Numbered from the stretch's first letter, positions 32,910-43,600 are shown. The stretch is DNA of 64,000 nucleotides from an uncultured Paracoccaceae bacterium (GCA_937864535.1 CALMJS010000034.1:1-64000); one strand, 5' to 3'. The notes: a model not told the origin generated them from the letters alone. A program made the numbers and translations.

Positions 32910-34178
32910 TCACCCGTTATCGCGCAGGACGGTTCCCGCCAGATACAGCGACCCGCAGATCAAAATGCGGGCGTTTGGCGTCCGGGCGGTAATCGCCTGA
33001 ACGGCGTCCATGACGGTTTCGGCCTCGGCCACATGGGCAAACCCGGCGTGACGTGCTGCCTCGGCGGTGATGTCGGCGGGCAGGGTGTTTTTTTCGCCGG
33101 GGATAGAGACGGCGGTCAGGCTGCCCGATTGCGTGGCCAGCGGACGCAAGTACCCACCGATATCCTTGGTGTTCAGCATGCCGCAAATCAGATGGGTCGG
33201 ACGGTCCTTCATCGCTGCCAGCGTGGCGGCGACGGCCTCGCCCCCGGCGGGGTTGTGACCACCGTCGAGCCAGAGTTCACAGTCCCGAGCGGCCTCGACC
33301 AAGGGGCCATGGCGCAGCCGCTGCATCCGGGCGGGCCATTCGGCACGGGTGACGGCGGCCTCGCAGGCGGCGTCGTCCTGACCGAGGTGGCGCAGGGCCG
33401 CAATCGCGGCACCGGCGTTCTGGATCTGGTGCGGGCCGGGCAGGTTCGGCAGCGGCAGGTCCAGCAGTCCGCGGTCGTCCTGATAGATCAAACGCCCGTT
33501 CTCGGCATAGCTGTGCCAGTGCTGGCCATAGGCAATCAGCGGCGCATTCAGTCGCTGGGCAGTCGCTTCGATCACATCCATGGCGTCGTCCTGCTGGGGA
33601 CCAACCACGCAGGGCACGCCGCGTTTGATGATGCCCGCCTTTGCAACGGTGATCTCGGCCAAGGTGTCGCCAAGGTACTGTTGATGGTCGATCGACACCG
33701 GCGTGATGATGGTCAGCGCGGGGTTCGAAAACACGTTGGTCGCATCGAACAGGCCGCCCAGCCCGACCTCTAGCAGTGTGTAATCGGCAGGCACGCGGGC
33801 AAAGGCCAAGAGCGCCGCCGCGGTCGTCACCTCAAAAAAGGTGATGTTTTCGCCGCCATTCAGCCGTTCACATTCATCCAGCACAGCCATCAGATTGGCC
33901 TCGGTGGTCAGTTCGCCCGCCAGACGGATGCGTTCGTGGAACCGTGCCAGATGGGGCGAGGTATAGGCGTGGACCTTTTTTCCGGCGGATTCCAGTCCGG
34001 CGCGGATCATCGCCTGCGTTGATCCTTTGCCGTTGGTGCCCGCGATGTGGATGATCGGCGGAATGCGGTCCTGCGGATTGCCCAGCTTGGGCAGCAGGCT
34101 GTGCATCCGGTCCAGCGTCAGATCGATCACCTTTGGGTGCAGGCCCATCAGCCGTTCCAGAACGATGTCAGAGGTCAT
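32910..34178 (-). CDS. folC: Bifunctional folylpolyglutamate/dihydrofolate synthase
   Basis: A 422-residue ATP-dependent ligase adding glutamate to dihydropteroate and folates. It has the Mur-ligase-like P-loop HIAGTNGKGSTQAMIRAGLE, FEVTTAAALLAFARV, EVGLGGLFDATNVF, ITPVSIDHQQYLGDTLAEI and LDGGHNPAGGEAVAATLAAM. ATG 34178 has GGAGAG upstream and fits the family's usual start (MTSDIVLERL). It lies downstream of accD on the same strand, the common accD-folC order. Confidence 0.94.
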   Translation of the reverse strand: MTSDIVLERLMGLHPKVIDLTLDRMHSLLPKLGNPQDRIPPIIHIAGTNGKGSTQAMIRAGLESAGKKVHAYTSPHLARFHERIRLAGELTTEANLMAVLDECERLNGGENITFFEVTTAAALLAFARVPADYTLLEVGLGGLFDATNVFSNPALTIITPVSIDHQQYLGDTLAEITVAKAGIIKRGVPCVVGPQQDDAMDVIEATAQRLNAPLIAYGQHWHSYAENGRLIYQDDRGLLDLPLPNLPGPHQIQNAGAAIAALRHLGQDDAACEAAVTRAEWPARMQRLRHGPLVEAARDCELWLDGGHNPAGGEAVAATLAAMKDRPTHLICGMLNTKDIGGYLRPLATQSGSLTAVSIPGEKNTLPADITAEAARHAGFAHVAEAETVMDAVQAITARTPNARILICGSLYLAGTVLRDNG

Positions 34179-34347
34179 CCATCTCTCCGCGAGTAGGGCA
34201 GTCGTGCCCGGATTTTGGGTCGTCGTTCGCCGCAGATTGTCAGCGATTGCTGGCTCAGGGTGTGCCATCTGCGGCGCACCAGTCCCGAGTTACGTCATCG
34301 CGGATCGGGCTGGTGCGGTAAGCTGGGGGTGGCGCCGGTTACTTGGC

Positions 34348-35259
34348 CTACGGTGCCGGAGTGTCCCCGGCAGGGGCGGCCGGCACGGGCAGATCGGCGA
34401 TGACCAGTGCGTCCAGACCCATCATCATGCGGATGATCGATGCCAGTTCCACCTTGAGCTTGCCGCGGGGGGTAACGCGGTCCAGCATCCCGTGATCCAG
34501 CAGATATTCCGACCGCTGGAACCCTTCGGGCAGTTTTTCGCGGATCGTCTGTTCGATGACGCGGGGGCCGGCAAAACAGATCAGCGCGTTGGGTTCGGCG
34601 ATCTGGACATCGCCCAGCATCGCATAAGAGGCCGTCACGCCGCCGGTGGTTGGGTGGGTCAGTACGACGATGTAGGGCAGGCCTGCTTCCTTGAGCATGT
34701 TGACCGCGATGGTGGTGCGCGGCATCTGCATCAGGGATAGAATGCCCTCTTGCATACGGGCGCCACCAGCAGCGGAAAACAGCACCAAGGGACGGCCGAG
34801 TTTCACAGCCTCTTCGGCGGCGGCGACGATGGCGTTGCCGACATACATCGACATCGACCCGCCCATAAAGCTGAAGTCCTGCGCAGCGGCGACGATCGGC
34901 GTGCGATAGATTTCGCCGGTGGCGACCAGCATCGCTTCTTTCTCGCCGGTGTTTTTCTGCGAGGCCTTCATCCGCTCGGTATATTTTTTCTGGTCGCGGA
35001 ATTTCAGCGGGTCTTCGATCGGTTCGGGGACCTTGACCTCTGTAAACACACCGCCATCGAACATCGCGGTAAACCGTGCGCGGGGGGTGATCCCCATATG
35101 GTGGCCGCAGTTCGTGCAGACGTTCTGATTGTCCGCCAGTTCGCGGTGGAACAGCATCGTTCCGCATTCGTCACATTTCGTCCAAAGATTCTCCGGGACC
35201 TCGCGACGAGAGAAAAGCGAGTTGATCGTCGGACGGACGTAGTTGGTGATCCAGTTCAT
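34348..35259 (-). CDS. accD: Acetyl-CoA carboxylase carboxyltransferase subunit beta
   Basis: A 303-residue subunit that transfers carboxyl from biotin to acetyl-CoA in fatty-acid synthesis. The N-terminal zinc ribbon is complete (Cys29, 32, 48, 51: CDECG and CTNCG). The core contains [80 protein letters not shown] and a final FLLDHG-like block ([14 protein letters not shown]). The C-terminal 20 residues are Pro/Ala-rich. It is followed by folC. Confidence 0.96.
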   Translation of the reverse strand: MNWITNYVRPTINSLFSRREVPENLWTKCDECGTMLFHRELADNQNVCTNCGHHMGITPRARFTAMFDGGVFTEVKVPEPIEDPLKFRDQKKYTERMKASQKNTGEKEAMLVATGEIYRTPIVAAAQDFSFMGGSMSMYVGNAIVAAAEEAVKLGRPLVLFSAAGGARMQEGILSLMQMPRTTIAVNMLKEAGLPYIVVLTHPTTGGVTASYAMLGDVQIAEPNALICFAGPRVIEQTIREKLPEGFQRSEYLLDHGMLDRVTPRGKLKVELASIIRMMMGLDALVIADLPVPAAPAGDTPAP

Positions 35260-35318
35260 GCCGGGCGCCTCTGTTCACAATTGACCCCCGAAATAAGCTG
35301 GGGCGCAGAGAATTGCAA

Positions 35319-36236
35319 TCAACGCCTGATCGCAACCCGCGCAGAGAGCCAAAGAGTTCCGACCCGAATGCTGCAATCGATCAGGATATAGATCAAAATC
35401 CCGATCCCGATGGGCGAAAACAGATCGTCGAGCCCCAGTTCGCTGGCCGGGGGCGCCGGGGCGAGCATCAGCGCGAGGCCGGACATCGGCGCGCCCTGCA
35501 CGTTAAGCAGCAAAATCGGCAGCGCATTGATCCCCAGATGCAGGCCGATGGCAGGACCCAGCGTGCCGTGGCGCGCCGTCAGGTCCGCCAGTGCGAGGCC
35601 CAAGGCCGTCGCCCAAATCGCCCAGAATAGCCCCAGTAGCGGATCATCGGCGTTCAGCGCGTGCGGAATCCCGAACAGCAGCGCCGGACAGACCTGCCAA
35701 ACCCACCGTGACCGCGATAGCGCGCCCAGTTGCTGGATCAGATAGCCGCGAAAAATCAGTTCTTCGGCGCTGACCTGAACCAAGAGCAGGGGCAGGGCAA
35801 TGATCACGGTCAGTATCCAGCCCAGCCCGTGTTGGCTGTCCGCGATGGTCTGCGTCCATGGCGGGAAAAACACCGCCACGGCTGAGATCGCCAGAACAGC
35901 GGGAAAAACCCTGACGAAGGCCTCTGCGCCGAGGACAGGATGGCCCAGCACGGACATCAGGCTACGACCGTGCAGCCAGCGCAAAACCACTGCAAGGGCG
36001 AAAATCTGGCCGCTGGTCAGCGCGAGCAAGGTTAGGACCGCGCCGCGCGACGATCCCTGTTCCAGCGCGTTCTGGGCGGTGTCAGAAAGAATGAGCCGCA
36101 GGATCAGCGGCAGGGCGATATAGTAGAATCCGCCTATCAGGCCGATCCCCAAAACGGTGCGCCAAAGGGCCGTCGCGGGTCCAGCCAAGGCGATAAACCG
36201 ATCAAAAGGTAGGACATTGCGGACTGGCGTTGACAT
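35319..36236 (-). CDS. CPBP family intramembrane metalloprotease
   Basis: A 305-residue protein with about eight hydrophobic segments and the three CPBP (Abi/CAAX protease-like) motifs: AEELIFRGYLIQQL (EExxxR), FGIPHAL (FxxxH) and a final helix with HLGINALPI (HxxxN). Members are membrane proteases or protease-like proteins linked to prenyl-protein processing or bacteriocin self-protection; the substrate here is unknown. It lies upstream of accD on the same strand, an arrangement seen in relatives. Confidence 0.85.
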   Translation of the reverse strand: MSTPVRNVLPFDRFIALAGPATALWRTVLGIGLIGGFYYIALPLILRLILSDTAQNALEQGSSRGAVLTLLALTSGQIFALAVVLRWLHGRSLMSVLGHPVLGAEAFVRVFPAVLAISAVAVFFPPWTQTIADSQHGLGWILTVIIALPLLLVQVSAEELIFRGYLIQQLGALSRSRWVWQVCPALLFGIPHALNADDPLLGLFWAIWATALGLALADLTARHGTLGPAIGLHLGINALPILLLNVQGAPMSGLALMLAPAPPASELGLDDLFSPIGIGILIYILIDCSIRVGTLWLSARVAIRR

Positions 36237-36339
36237 GTGCGGACACTACGATGGTATGGACGGGCTGGCAATCTACGTGCATCAGGGTTGTTCCAATTGG
36301 AAACCTGCCGTAAATCAGGGCAAATGCCTCGGGGGGACT

Positions 36340-36936
36340 ATGACGCGCCTACGACCAACATTGATCTGTTTGGCCCTGTCGGCGGCTGCCTTGTCCGGCT
36401 GTTCCAGCGCCGGTTTGCCCCTGATTTTCAACGGCAAGACCGAACTGGCCGTTCTGGACGGGCGCGATACGGTCCATGCCCCGGACGGCTATTGCGTCGC
36501 GCCGCGCGCCAGTCGCCCTGCTGACGGGTTCGTGGTTATTGCGCCCTGTAACGTGCTGGCCCGCACGGGTCTGACGCCGACGATCCCCGGACTGATTACC
36601 GTACAGGTCGGCCCAGACGGGTCTGCGGCGGTGACCGGCAACGAGGACGCCTTGGCCGAATTGCTGGCACAGGACGAAGGGCGCGCACTCTTGGCCGTCG
36701 ATGGCAACCCCGCAACCATCGTTGTCACCGTCAGCGAGGCCTATGAGGGCCACGTCGAGGTGTTCTTTAGTGACGGTACGCCGTCGTTTATCCTCGGGCT
36801 TCAGCCAGATGAGTGGCGGGCGTTCCTCGATCGTGGCGGGCGGATGGTGACGATTGCGGTCCGCGGCTATCAATATCGGCCGATCACGCCCTCCGAAGGA
36901 TTGGCGCTGTTGCGGTTGGCGCTCTCGGCCCTCTGA
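36340..36936 (+). CDS. Hypothetical lipoprotein
   Basis: A 198-residue exported protein with a lipoprotein signal ending in the lipobox LSGC (MTRLRPTLICLALSAAALSG then Cys21). The mature part has two further cysteines (YCVAPRA and APCNVLART) and a mixed alpha/beta composition (VVTVSEAYEGHVEVFFSDGT, LGLQPDEWRAFLDRGGRMVT). GGGGGG upstream of ATG 36340 supports the start. It looks like a conserved outer- or inner-membrane lipoprotein of Rhodobacterales; the function is unknown. Confidence 0.75.
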   Translation: MTRLRPTLICLALSAAALSGCSSAGLPLIFNGKTELAVLDGRDTVHAPDGYCVAPRASRPADGFVVIAPCNVLARTGLTPTIPGLITVQVGPDGSAAVTGNEDALAELLAQDEGRALLAVDGNPATIVVTVSEAYEGHVEVFFSDGTPSFILGLQPDEWRAFLDRGGRMVTIAVRGYQYRPITPSEGLALLRLALSAL

Positions 36937-37029
36937 GGGGGCTGTTTGAAGCAGCTTCGGGTTGACGTTCGAGGCGCAACCCGCCACACCTTTCATGATG
37001 CGATTTTTGCTAAAGAGTGATTTGCGGCG

Positions 37030-37785
37030 ATGGGTTGGCTGAGTCGAATGTCCTATCGGGCGATCGTTAAGGGTGCCTCCCGATCCTTGCGCCATGCGCG
37101 TCGATCGCCACTGTCCGAATTGCGTGACGTTCAGGATCAGGTCCATATCGCGCGGCTCTTGGTGTCCGAACTCTATACTCTGGCAGAGCGGCGCTTGGCG
37201 CTGCCGGTGCTGTGGTCCGATAAATTCCCGCGGCCCCGTGGGACCGATTGGTCGTGGCGGCCCGAGCTTTGGCGTGGCCCGCTCCATGAGCGCGGCATCG
37301 TCGCGGACAGCCCGTCGAATGTGCTCAGCCATGAGGTCGCGCTATTCCATGATTGCAACGCCGCCGAGGTGTTGCTGCGGCAGGTCCGCAATACCGGCGA
37401 AGCGGATCTGGCTGCCTTTGGTCTGGTCATCGAAGTGTTCCAGTTCTCTGGATCGTATCTGTCTACGGCGATCACATTGCCCGCAGAGGCGTGTCAGGGC
37501 CTGCTCAAACGGCATCTGGTCCGGGTAGATACGGTCATCGATATGGAATCCCCGCGCGAGATTTACGCGCGGTTGAATATTCAACACGGCCCGAACGTCG
37601 AACAATTGGTGCGGGAACTGCCTAAATCGGGGTCGCAAACCATCGAATTCGATCTGGCCTATTCAGACCTGAACGAAAAGCGGATCGAGAAAATCTGGCT
37701 CGACCTGATTTTTGATCGCCCGCATATGAACCGGATCGTCGTGCGCGATCTGACCTTTTGCCGCTATCCGCGCGCCGAACTCTAA
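37030..37785 (+). CDS. DUF6478 family protein
   Basis: A 251-residue soluble protein starting MGWLSRMSYRAIVKGASRSL, with the family blocks LPVLWSDKFPRPRGTDWSWR, HEVALFHDCNAAEVLLRQVR, STAITLPAEACQGLLKRHLV and DLIFDRPHMNRIVVRDLTFC. The pattern corresponds to DUF6478 of Rhodobacterales. There is no signal peptide or known catalytic motif. It sits 9 bases upstream of a small gene with which it probably forms an operon. The function is unknown. Confidence 0.75.
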   Translation: MGWLSRMSYRAIVKGASRSLRHARRSPLSELRDVQDQVHIARLLVSELYTLAERRLALPVLWSDKFPRPRGTDWSWRPELWRGPLHERGIVADSPSNVLSHEVALFHDCNAAEVLLRQVRNTGEADLAAFGLVIEVFQFSGSYLSTAITLPAEACQGLLKRHLVRVDTVIDMESPREIYARLNIQHGPNVEQLVRELPKSGSQTIEFDLAYSDLNEKRIEKIWLDLIFDRPHMNRIVVRDLTFCRYPRAEL

Positions 37786-37794
37786 GGAATGTCA

Positions 37795-38151
37795 ATGTCA
37801 CGGTCGCACCTCACCAAACTGCGCATGTCCAACGGCGTCTGGCACGGTCTACTGACCGGGGCGGGCGATGAGGCGAGCGTTGTTGTGACCCATTTGGGGG
37901 CTGAACTGCCGGGGGTGATCCTCACCCGGACGGATGAGGGCCATGAGGTAAGCGTTCCGATCCCGGCGGCCAGTTTGTCGGATGGGGTACAGACATTTGT
38001 GCTGACAGATGGCCAAACCGGGCAGGTTTTGACCAGTTTCGCGATTTTGTGTGGTGATGTTCTCGACCAGGACCTGAGGGTAAGGGTCGATCTGTTGCGC
38101 CAAGAGCTTGAACTGCTGAAACGTGCCTTCCGGCGGCAATTCGCGGATTAG
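37795..38151 (+). CDS. Hypothetical protein, partner of the DUF6478 gene
   Basis: A 118-residue protein (MSRSHLTKLRMSNGVWHGLL) with a predicted beta-rich body (SVVVTHLGAELPGVILTRTD, HEVSVPIPAASLSDGVQTFV) and a C-terminal helix (LRVRVDLLRQELELLKRAFR) that may form a coiled coil. It follows the DUF6478 gene closely, suggesting a shared complex. ATG at 37789 is an alternative start. It converges with tdk, overlapping its stop by 4 bases. No function was recognised. Confidence 0.65.
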   Translation: MSRSHLTKLRMSNGVWHGLLTGAGDEASVVVTHLGAELPGVILTRTDEGHEVSVPIPAASLSDGVQTFVLTDGQTGQVLTSFAILCGDVLDQDLRVRVDLLRQELELLKRAFRRQFAD

Positions 38152-38729
38152 TGATCCCCTACGGCAATACGCCAGTGTTTGCGACACAATGACAGGTAGC
38201 GATCATTGCCGCCGATGCTGACCTGTGCGCCGTCCGTCACAACCTTGCCGGTTTCGTCCTTGCGCACGACCATCGTTGCCTTTTTCCCGCAATGACAAAT
38301 GGTGCGCACCTCGCGCATTTCGTCAGCCAAGGCCAGCAGAGCGGCAGAACCGGGGAACAACTTGCCCTGAAAATCCACGCGCAGCCCGTAGCACATCACC
38401 GGGATTTTCAGGTCGTCAACAACACGTGCCAATTGCCAGACCTGATCGGCGGTCAGGAATTGTGCCTCATCCACAAAAATACAGGCGCAGGGACCCTCGG
38501 CCAGACGGCGTCCAATCGTCGCATAGAGATCGGTGTCGGCGGCATAAGTGTCGGCGGCGGCGCTGATTCCAATCCGGCTGGCGATTTTGCCCTGACCGGC
38601 GCGGTCATCGAACCGCGCCGTCAGCAGATAGGTCTGCATCCCGCGTTCGATATAGTTATAGCTGGCTTGCAACAGGATCGTCGACTTGCCCGCGTTCATG
38701 GTCGAGTAGTTGAAGTAAAGCTTTGCCAT
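38148..38729 (-). CDS. tdk: Thymidine kinase
   Basis: A 193-residue type II thymidine kinase salvaging thymidine to dTMP. P-loop YFNYSTMNAGKSTILLQASY, Walker-B-like CIFVDEAQFL, DQVWQLARVVDDLKIPVMCY, GLRVDFQGKLFPGSAALLAL and the zinc site with CHCG and a C-terminal Cys (SLCRKHW) are present. ATG 38729 gives the standard MAKLYFNYS start. The gene converges with the DUF6478-associated gene. Confidence 0.95.
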   Translation of the reverse strand: MAKLYFNYSTMNAGKSTILLQASYNYIERGMQTYLLTARFDDRAGQGKIASRIGISAAADTYAADTDLYATIGRRLAEGPCACIFVDEAQFLTADQVWQLARVVDDLKIPVMCYGLRVDFQGKLFPGSAALLALADEMREVRTICHCGKKATMVVRKDETGKVVTDGAQVSIGGNDRYLSLCRKHWRIAVGDH

Positions 38730-38946
38730 GTTGCACGGATACCCAGCCCTGCCGTCGGTCGCAAGTCCGCAAGAGCCCCCGATTGGGCAGAAGTCTTGGC
38801 TTGCGCGTCGGGGATGGGACCGCACGCTCTGCCAATTGGGGCTACTTCTGCCCAGCAGGCTATCTACCCGCATCCTGTTATATCGGGGTCACCTCTCGTC
38901 AGAGGAAACAGGATGTAAACTGGGTAACAGATTCCACTATTGAGGG

Positions 38947-38976
38947 TAGGGGGAATGTGGGAGTAATTTCCCCCTA
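38947..38976. repeat. Perfect 9-bp inverted repeat upstream of the CII-like regulator
   Basis: TAGGGGGAA (38947-38955) and TTCCCCCTA (38968-38976) form a perfect inverted repeat with a 12-base spacer, 25 bases before the regulator start. No T-run follows. It could be an autoregulatory operator (half sites about two turns apart centre to centre) or an RNA hairpin in the 5' leader. Confidence 0.45.
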
Positions 38977-39000
38977 TGGTAGTATTTGTGTGGTGTCGGT

Positions 39001-39447
39001 GTGACGATTGATGTGCGGCGTAATTTGAAACGGCAGACGGAATTATTGGTCAAAGATGTGGGGATGAAACGCGCGGTTGAACTGACCGGAAAATCCAAGG
39101 CAACATTGGGCCGGTACTATGCGACCGACCCGGAATATGCCGATCGTTTTATGCCGATCAGCGATGTGGTCGCGCTGGAACAGGCGGCAACTTTCCCCCA
39201 TGTCACGGCAGCGCTGGCAGAGGCGCAGGGCATGACGCTGACCTCTTTGGAGCAGACAGGCAGCACGACGTTTCAGGATGCTATGGTCTCGGTGACGCGC
39301 CACTTTGCGCGGTTGATTGAATCGCACCTGTCGTCACCGACCCGTCAGGGCCGCTCGAACAATGAAACGGCGCGTTTGCTGGACGAAATTTCCGCCCTGC
39401 AACGCAGTTTGGTGGTTCTGAAGAACAGTCTTGGCGGATCGGACTAG
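39001..39447 (+). CDS. Phage CII-like helix-turn-helix regulator
   Basis: A 148-residue protein with an N-terminal helix-turn-helix (VGMKRAVELTGKSKATLGRY), then FMPISDVVALEQAATFPHVT, the layout of CII-like or phage-regulatory DNA-binding proteins, and a C-terminal helical segment (ETARLLDEISALQRSLVVLK) likely to oligomerise. GTG 39001 is the probable start; GTG 38986 is possible. It converges on a KAS III gene with a 4-base overlap. The target is unknown; the inverted repeat just upstream is a candidate. Confidence 0.65.
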   Translation: MTIDVRRNLKRQTELLVKDVGMKRAVELTGKSKATLGRYYATDPEYADRFMPISDVVALEQAATFPHVTAALAEAQGMTLTSLEQTGSTTFQDAMVSVTRHFARLIESHLSSPTRQGRSNNETARLLDEISALQRSLVVLKNSLGGSD

Positions 39448-40556
39448 CGTTTGCGGACGATGACCGAGCCGACGGAATACCCGGCACCAAAGGAACAGAT
39501 CAGCCCCGTCGCCCCGCCGGGCAGATCTGACGAGTATTTGTCAAAGGCGATGATCGACCCGGCAGATGACGTGTTGGCGTAGTCCTGCAGGATATTGGGC
39601 TGTTCGCCCGGTTCGGGGTCGCGGCCCAGAACCTTTTTGCCGATGTAATCGTTCATGGTTTTATTGGCCTGATGCAGCCAGAGCCGCGACAACGCCGATG
39701 ACGGCAGGCTCTCGGCCTCTAGATGGTCGGCGATATGGGCGCTGACGAGGGGCAGCACCTCTTTGAAGACCTTGCGCCCGTTTTGCATGAACCGCATGTC
39801 GCGACGGTCCTCCATCGCGTCCCGCGTCGGTCGAAGGAAGCCATTGTTGTTGCGGATGTTGTTGGAAAATTTGGTGGCACAGCGGGTAGACAAAACTTGC
39901 CAGCCGTCCTGACCGCTGTCGCGTTCCAGCAGGACGGCGGTGGCGACGTCGCCAAAGATGAAATGGCAATCGCGGTCCCGCCATTCCAGATGGCCAGAGG
40001 TGATTTCCGGGCTGATCACCAGCGCCCGCTGCACCGACCCCGCCCGGATCATGTCGGCGGCGGTCTGGATGCCAAAGGTCGCCGAGGAACAGGCCACATT
40101 CATATCGAAGGCCAGCCCCCCCGCGCCCAGCAGCGCCTGAATTTCCACGGCCATCGCCGGATAGGCGCGCTCCATATTCGAGGCGGCACAAAGGATCAGG
40201 TCGATATCGCCGCCCGTCAGGCCCGCGCGATCCAGCGCCTGCTGCGCCGCCTGAACGCCGATCTCGGCCATCATCGACGGGTCGTCATCCGCGCGCTCAG
40301 GATATCGCGGATACAGGCGGGTGGGGTCCAGAATGCCGTCACGGGTCATGACGAACCGGCTGTGGATGCCAGAGGCCGCGACGATAAAGTCGGTGGACGA
40401 ATGCGGCACCGGATCAAAGGTCCCGGCGGCGATATCCTCGGCATGCGCCGCGTTTTGCAGATCCGCATAGGCGTTGAAGGCCGCGACGAGTTCGTCGTTC
40501 GAAATCGAAAACGGCGGCGTGAAAACGCCGGTGGCGGTGATGACGGCCTGATACAT
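39444..40556 (-). CDS. Beta-ketoacyl-ACP synthase III family enzyme
   Basis: A 370-residue thiolase-fold condensing enzyme with the complete Cys-His-Asn triad: Cys156 (NVACSSATFG), His295 (WLHQANKTMN) and Asn328 (YANTSSAGS). It is about 50 residues longer than standard FabH, with an insert in the first 70 residues (ELVAAFNAYADLQNAAHAED). This size and the HSSTDFI segment match the FabY/long KAS III-like group able to start fatty-acid synthesis. A second, standard fabH may exist elsewhere in the genome. Monocistronic; carB lies upstream. Confidence 0.88.
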   Translation of the reverse strand: MYQAVITATGVFTPPFSISNDELVAAFNAYADLQNAAHAEDIAAGTFDPVPHSSTDFIVAASGIHSRFVMTRDGILDPTRLYPRYPERADDDPSMMAEIGVQAAQQALDRAGLTGGDIDLILCAASNMERAYPAMAVEIQALLGAGGLAFDMNVACSSATFGIQTAADMIRAGSVQRALVISPEITSGHLEWRDRDCHFIFGDVATAVLLERDSGQDGWQVLSTRCATKFSNNIRNNNGFLRPTRDAMEDRRDMRFMQNGRKVFKEVLPLVSAHIADHLEAESLPSSALSRLWLHQANKTMNDYIGKKVLGRDPEPGEQPNILQDYANTSSAGSIIAFDKYSSDLPGGATGLICSFGAGYSVGSVIVRKR

Positions 40557-40641
40557 GGAACCCCTCCGAAACCTTCGGTCAACGTGACGGTCAGGGTCAG
40601 GATTGTCCAGAATGACGGTGGGTCGTTTCGTCCAAAGAAAA

Positions 40642-40671
40642 AGGCCGATCCATCGGACCGGCCTTTCTATC
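40642..40671 (-). terminator. Intrinsic terminator after carB
   Basis: AAAGGCCG and CGGCCTTT arms (about 40646-40668) flank a short ATCCATCGGAC loop region; read on the minus strand the hairpin is followed by TTTTTC. It lies about 20 bases beyond the carB stop codon. Confidence 0.8.
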
Positions 40672-40688
40672 GCGGTGTTCCCGACGGC

Positions 40689-43600
40689 TTAGCCTTGCAG
40701 GCTGCGCACGTCGATGTCGCCTTCTTGGCGGGCCTTCATCGCCAGTGCGGCGGCATGGGACCCTGCGGCGGTGGTGAAGTAAGGCAGTTTGTCGTAGAGC
40801 GCGACCGAACGGATTTCACGGCTGTCGTTGACGGCCTGTGCGCCCTCGGTGGTGTTGAACACCAGCTGAACCTGACCATCCTTGAGCAGATCAACGATGG
40901 TGCGGCCACCCTCATAGACCTTGTTCACGGGCTCGTAGGATACGCCGTTTTCCGCCAGCCACGCGCCGGTGCCACGGGTGGCCAGAATGCCAAAGCCCAG
41001 TTCGGACAGGATCTTGGCGGCCTCGACCATATCGGCGCCCTTATCTCCGTCGCGGATCGAGATGAACACGTTGCCCTCTTCGGGCAGGTGGGTGCCAGCG
41101 CCCAATTGCGCCTTGAGGAAGGCGCGGGCAAAGGAACGGTCCCACCCCATGACTTCGCCGGTCGAGCGCATTTCCGGCCCGAGGATCGTATCGACGCCGG
41201 GGAAACGGGCAAAGGGCAGAACCGCCTCTTTGACGCTGAACCACGGGGTCTTCGGATCGGCGAGGGTGAAGGGATCGCCCTGCGGCAGGGTTGCCATCGG
41301 GTCCATATCCGCCGGGAAGGCGTCGCGCAGCGGGAAGTTCGACAGCGGCTCGCCCGCCATCAAACGCGCCGCGATCGAGGCGATGGCCGAGTCGGTCGCC
41401 TTGGCCACAAAGGGCACCGTGCGCGAGGCGCGCGGGTTCACTTCGATCAGGTAGACATCCGTGCCCTTGACCGCGAACTGGACGTTCATCAGGCCCTTGA
41501 CCTCGAGAGCGAGGGCGAGCGCGACGGTCTGCTTGCGGATTTCGTCGACGATTTCGGCGGGCAGGGTGTGCGGCGGCAAACAGCAGGCCGAGTCGCCCGA
41601 GTGCACGCCGGCCTCTTCGATGTGCTGCATGATGCCCGCAACGTGGACATTCTTGCCATCGCAGAGCGCGTCAACGTCAACCTCGGTCGCGCCAGACAGA
41701 TAGCTGTCCAGCAGAACCGGGCTATCACCGGACACCACGACAGCCTCGGAGATGTAGCGTTCCAGTTGTGACTGGTCGCGCACGATCTCCATCGCCCGGC
41801 CACCCAGCACGTAGGAGGGGCGGATCACCAGCGGGAAGCCGATGTTTGCCGCGATATCCAGTGCCTGTGCATCCGAATGGGCTATGCCGTTGACCGGCTG
41901 TTTCAGGCCCAGACGGTTGACCAGATACTGGAACCGCTCGCGGTCTTCGGCAAGGTCGATCGCGTCGGGCGAAGTGCCGAGGATCGGAATCCCGTTTTCA
42001 TGCAGCGCGTTGGCCAGTTTCAGCGGGGTCTGGCCGCCGAACTGGACGATCACACCATGCAGGGTACCGTTTTGCTGTTCCACGCGCAGGATTTCCATCA
42101 CGTGTTCGAACGTCAGCGGTTCGAAATACAAACGGTCCGAGGTGTCATAGTCGGTCGACACGGTCTCGGGGTTGCAGTTGATCATGATGGTTTCATAGCC
42201 CTGTTCCGTCAGAGAGAAACAGGCATGGCAACAGCAGTAATCGAACTCGATCCCTTGACCGATCCGGTTCGGGCCACCGCCAAGGATGACGACCTTTTTG
42301 CGGTCGGTCGGGCGGCTTTCGCATTCCACGTCGCCCATCGCCGGGACTTCGTAGGTGGAATACATATAGGGGGTCTGGGCCTCGAATTCGGCAGCGCAGG
42401 TGTCGATCCGCTTGAACACGGCCGTGACGCCGAGGTTATGACGGGCGCGGCGGATATTGTCTTCGTCCCGGCCGGTCAGCTTGGCCAGACGCGCGTCGGT
42501 AAAGCCCATCATCTTGAGCTTGCGCAGGCCGTGTTCCGTCACCGGCAGACCGTTCTTTTTCACGTCGGCTTCGGCATCGACGATTTCGCGGATGCGGCAC
42601 AGGAACCACGGATCAAATGCGGTGATCGCCTGAATTTCGTCGTTGCTGAACCCTTCACGCATCGCCTGAGCGATCACGCGCAGACGGTCCGGGGTCGCCT
42701 TGGACAGGGCGGCGGAAATCGCGGCCTTATCCGGGGCGCCGGGGATTTTCACCTCGTCAAACCCGGTCAGGCCGGTTTCCATCGAGGCCAGCGCCTTTTG
42801 CATGGATTCGTGGAAGGTCCGGCCAATCGCCATCGCCTCGCCCACCGACTTCATCGCGGTGGTCAGTTCCGGTTTGGAGCCGGGGAACTTTTCAAAGGCA
42901 AAGCGCGGGATCTTGGTGACGACATAGTCGATGGTCGGCTCGAACGAGGCGGGGGTCACCTTGGTGATGTCGTTGTCCAATTCGTCCAGCGTGTAGCCGA
43001 CCGCCAGTTTGGCCGCGATTTTCGCAATCGGGAAACCGGTCGCCTTGGACGCCAGAGCCGAGGACCGCGACACGCGCGGGTTCATTTCGATAACGACCAT
43101 GCGGCCGTCCTTGGGGTTGATCGCCCACTGCACGTTCGAGCCGCCAGTTTCCACGCCGATTTCCCGAAGAACCGCGATCGAGCCGTTGCGCATGATCTGG
43201 TATTCTTTGTCTGTCAGCGTCAGCGCGGGGGCGACGGTGATCGAATCGCCGGTGTGCACGCCCATCGGGTCCACGTTTTCGATGGAACACACGATAATGG
43301 CGTTGTCGGCTTTGTCGCGGACAACCTCCATTTCGTATTCTTTCCAGCCCAGCAGCGATTCATCGACCAGAATCTGACCCACAGGCGAAGCGTCCATGCC
43401 CGAGCGGCAGTAGTATTCGTATTCTTCGCGGTTATAGGCTACGCCGCCGCCGGTACCGCCCAGCGTAAAGGCGGGACGGATGATCGCCGGCAGGCCGATT
43501 TCTTCGAGGGCGGCAGTTGCCAGTGCCAGACCGGCCTTGAGGTCTTTTTTGCCCTTGGCGTCCTTGGGGGCGGTGACGATGGTGGCCTTGGGGTTTTCGA

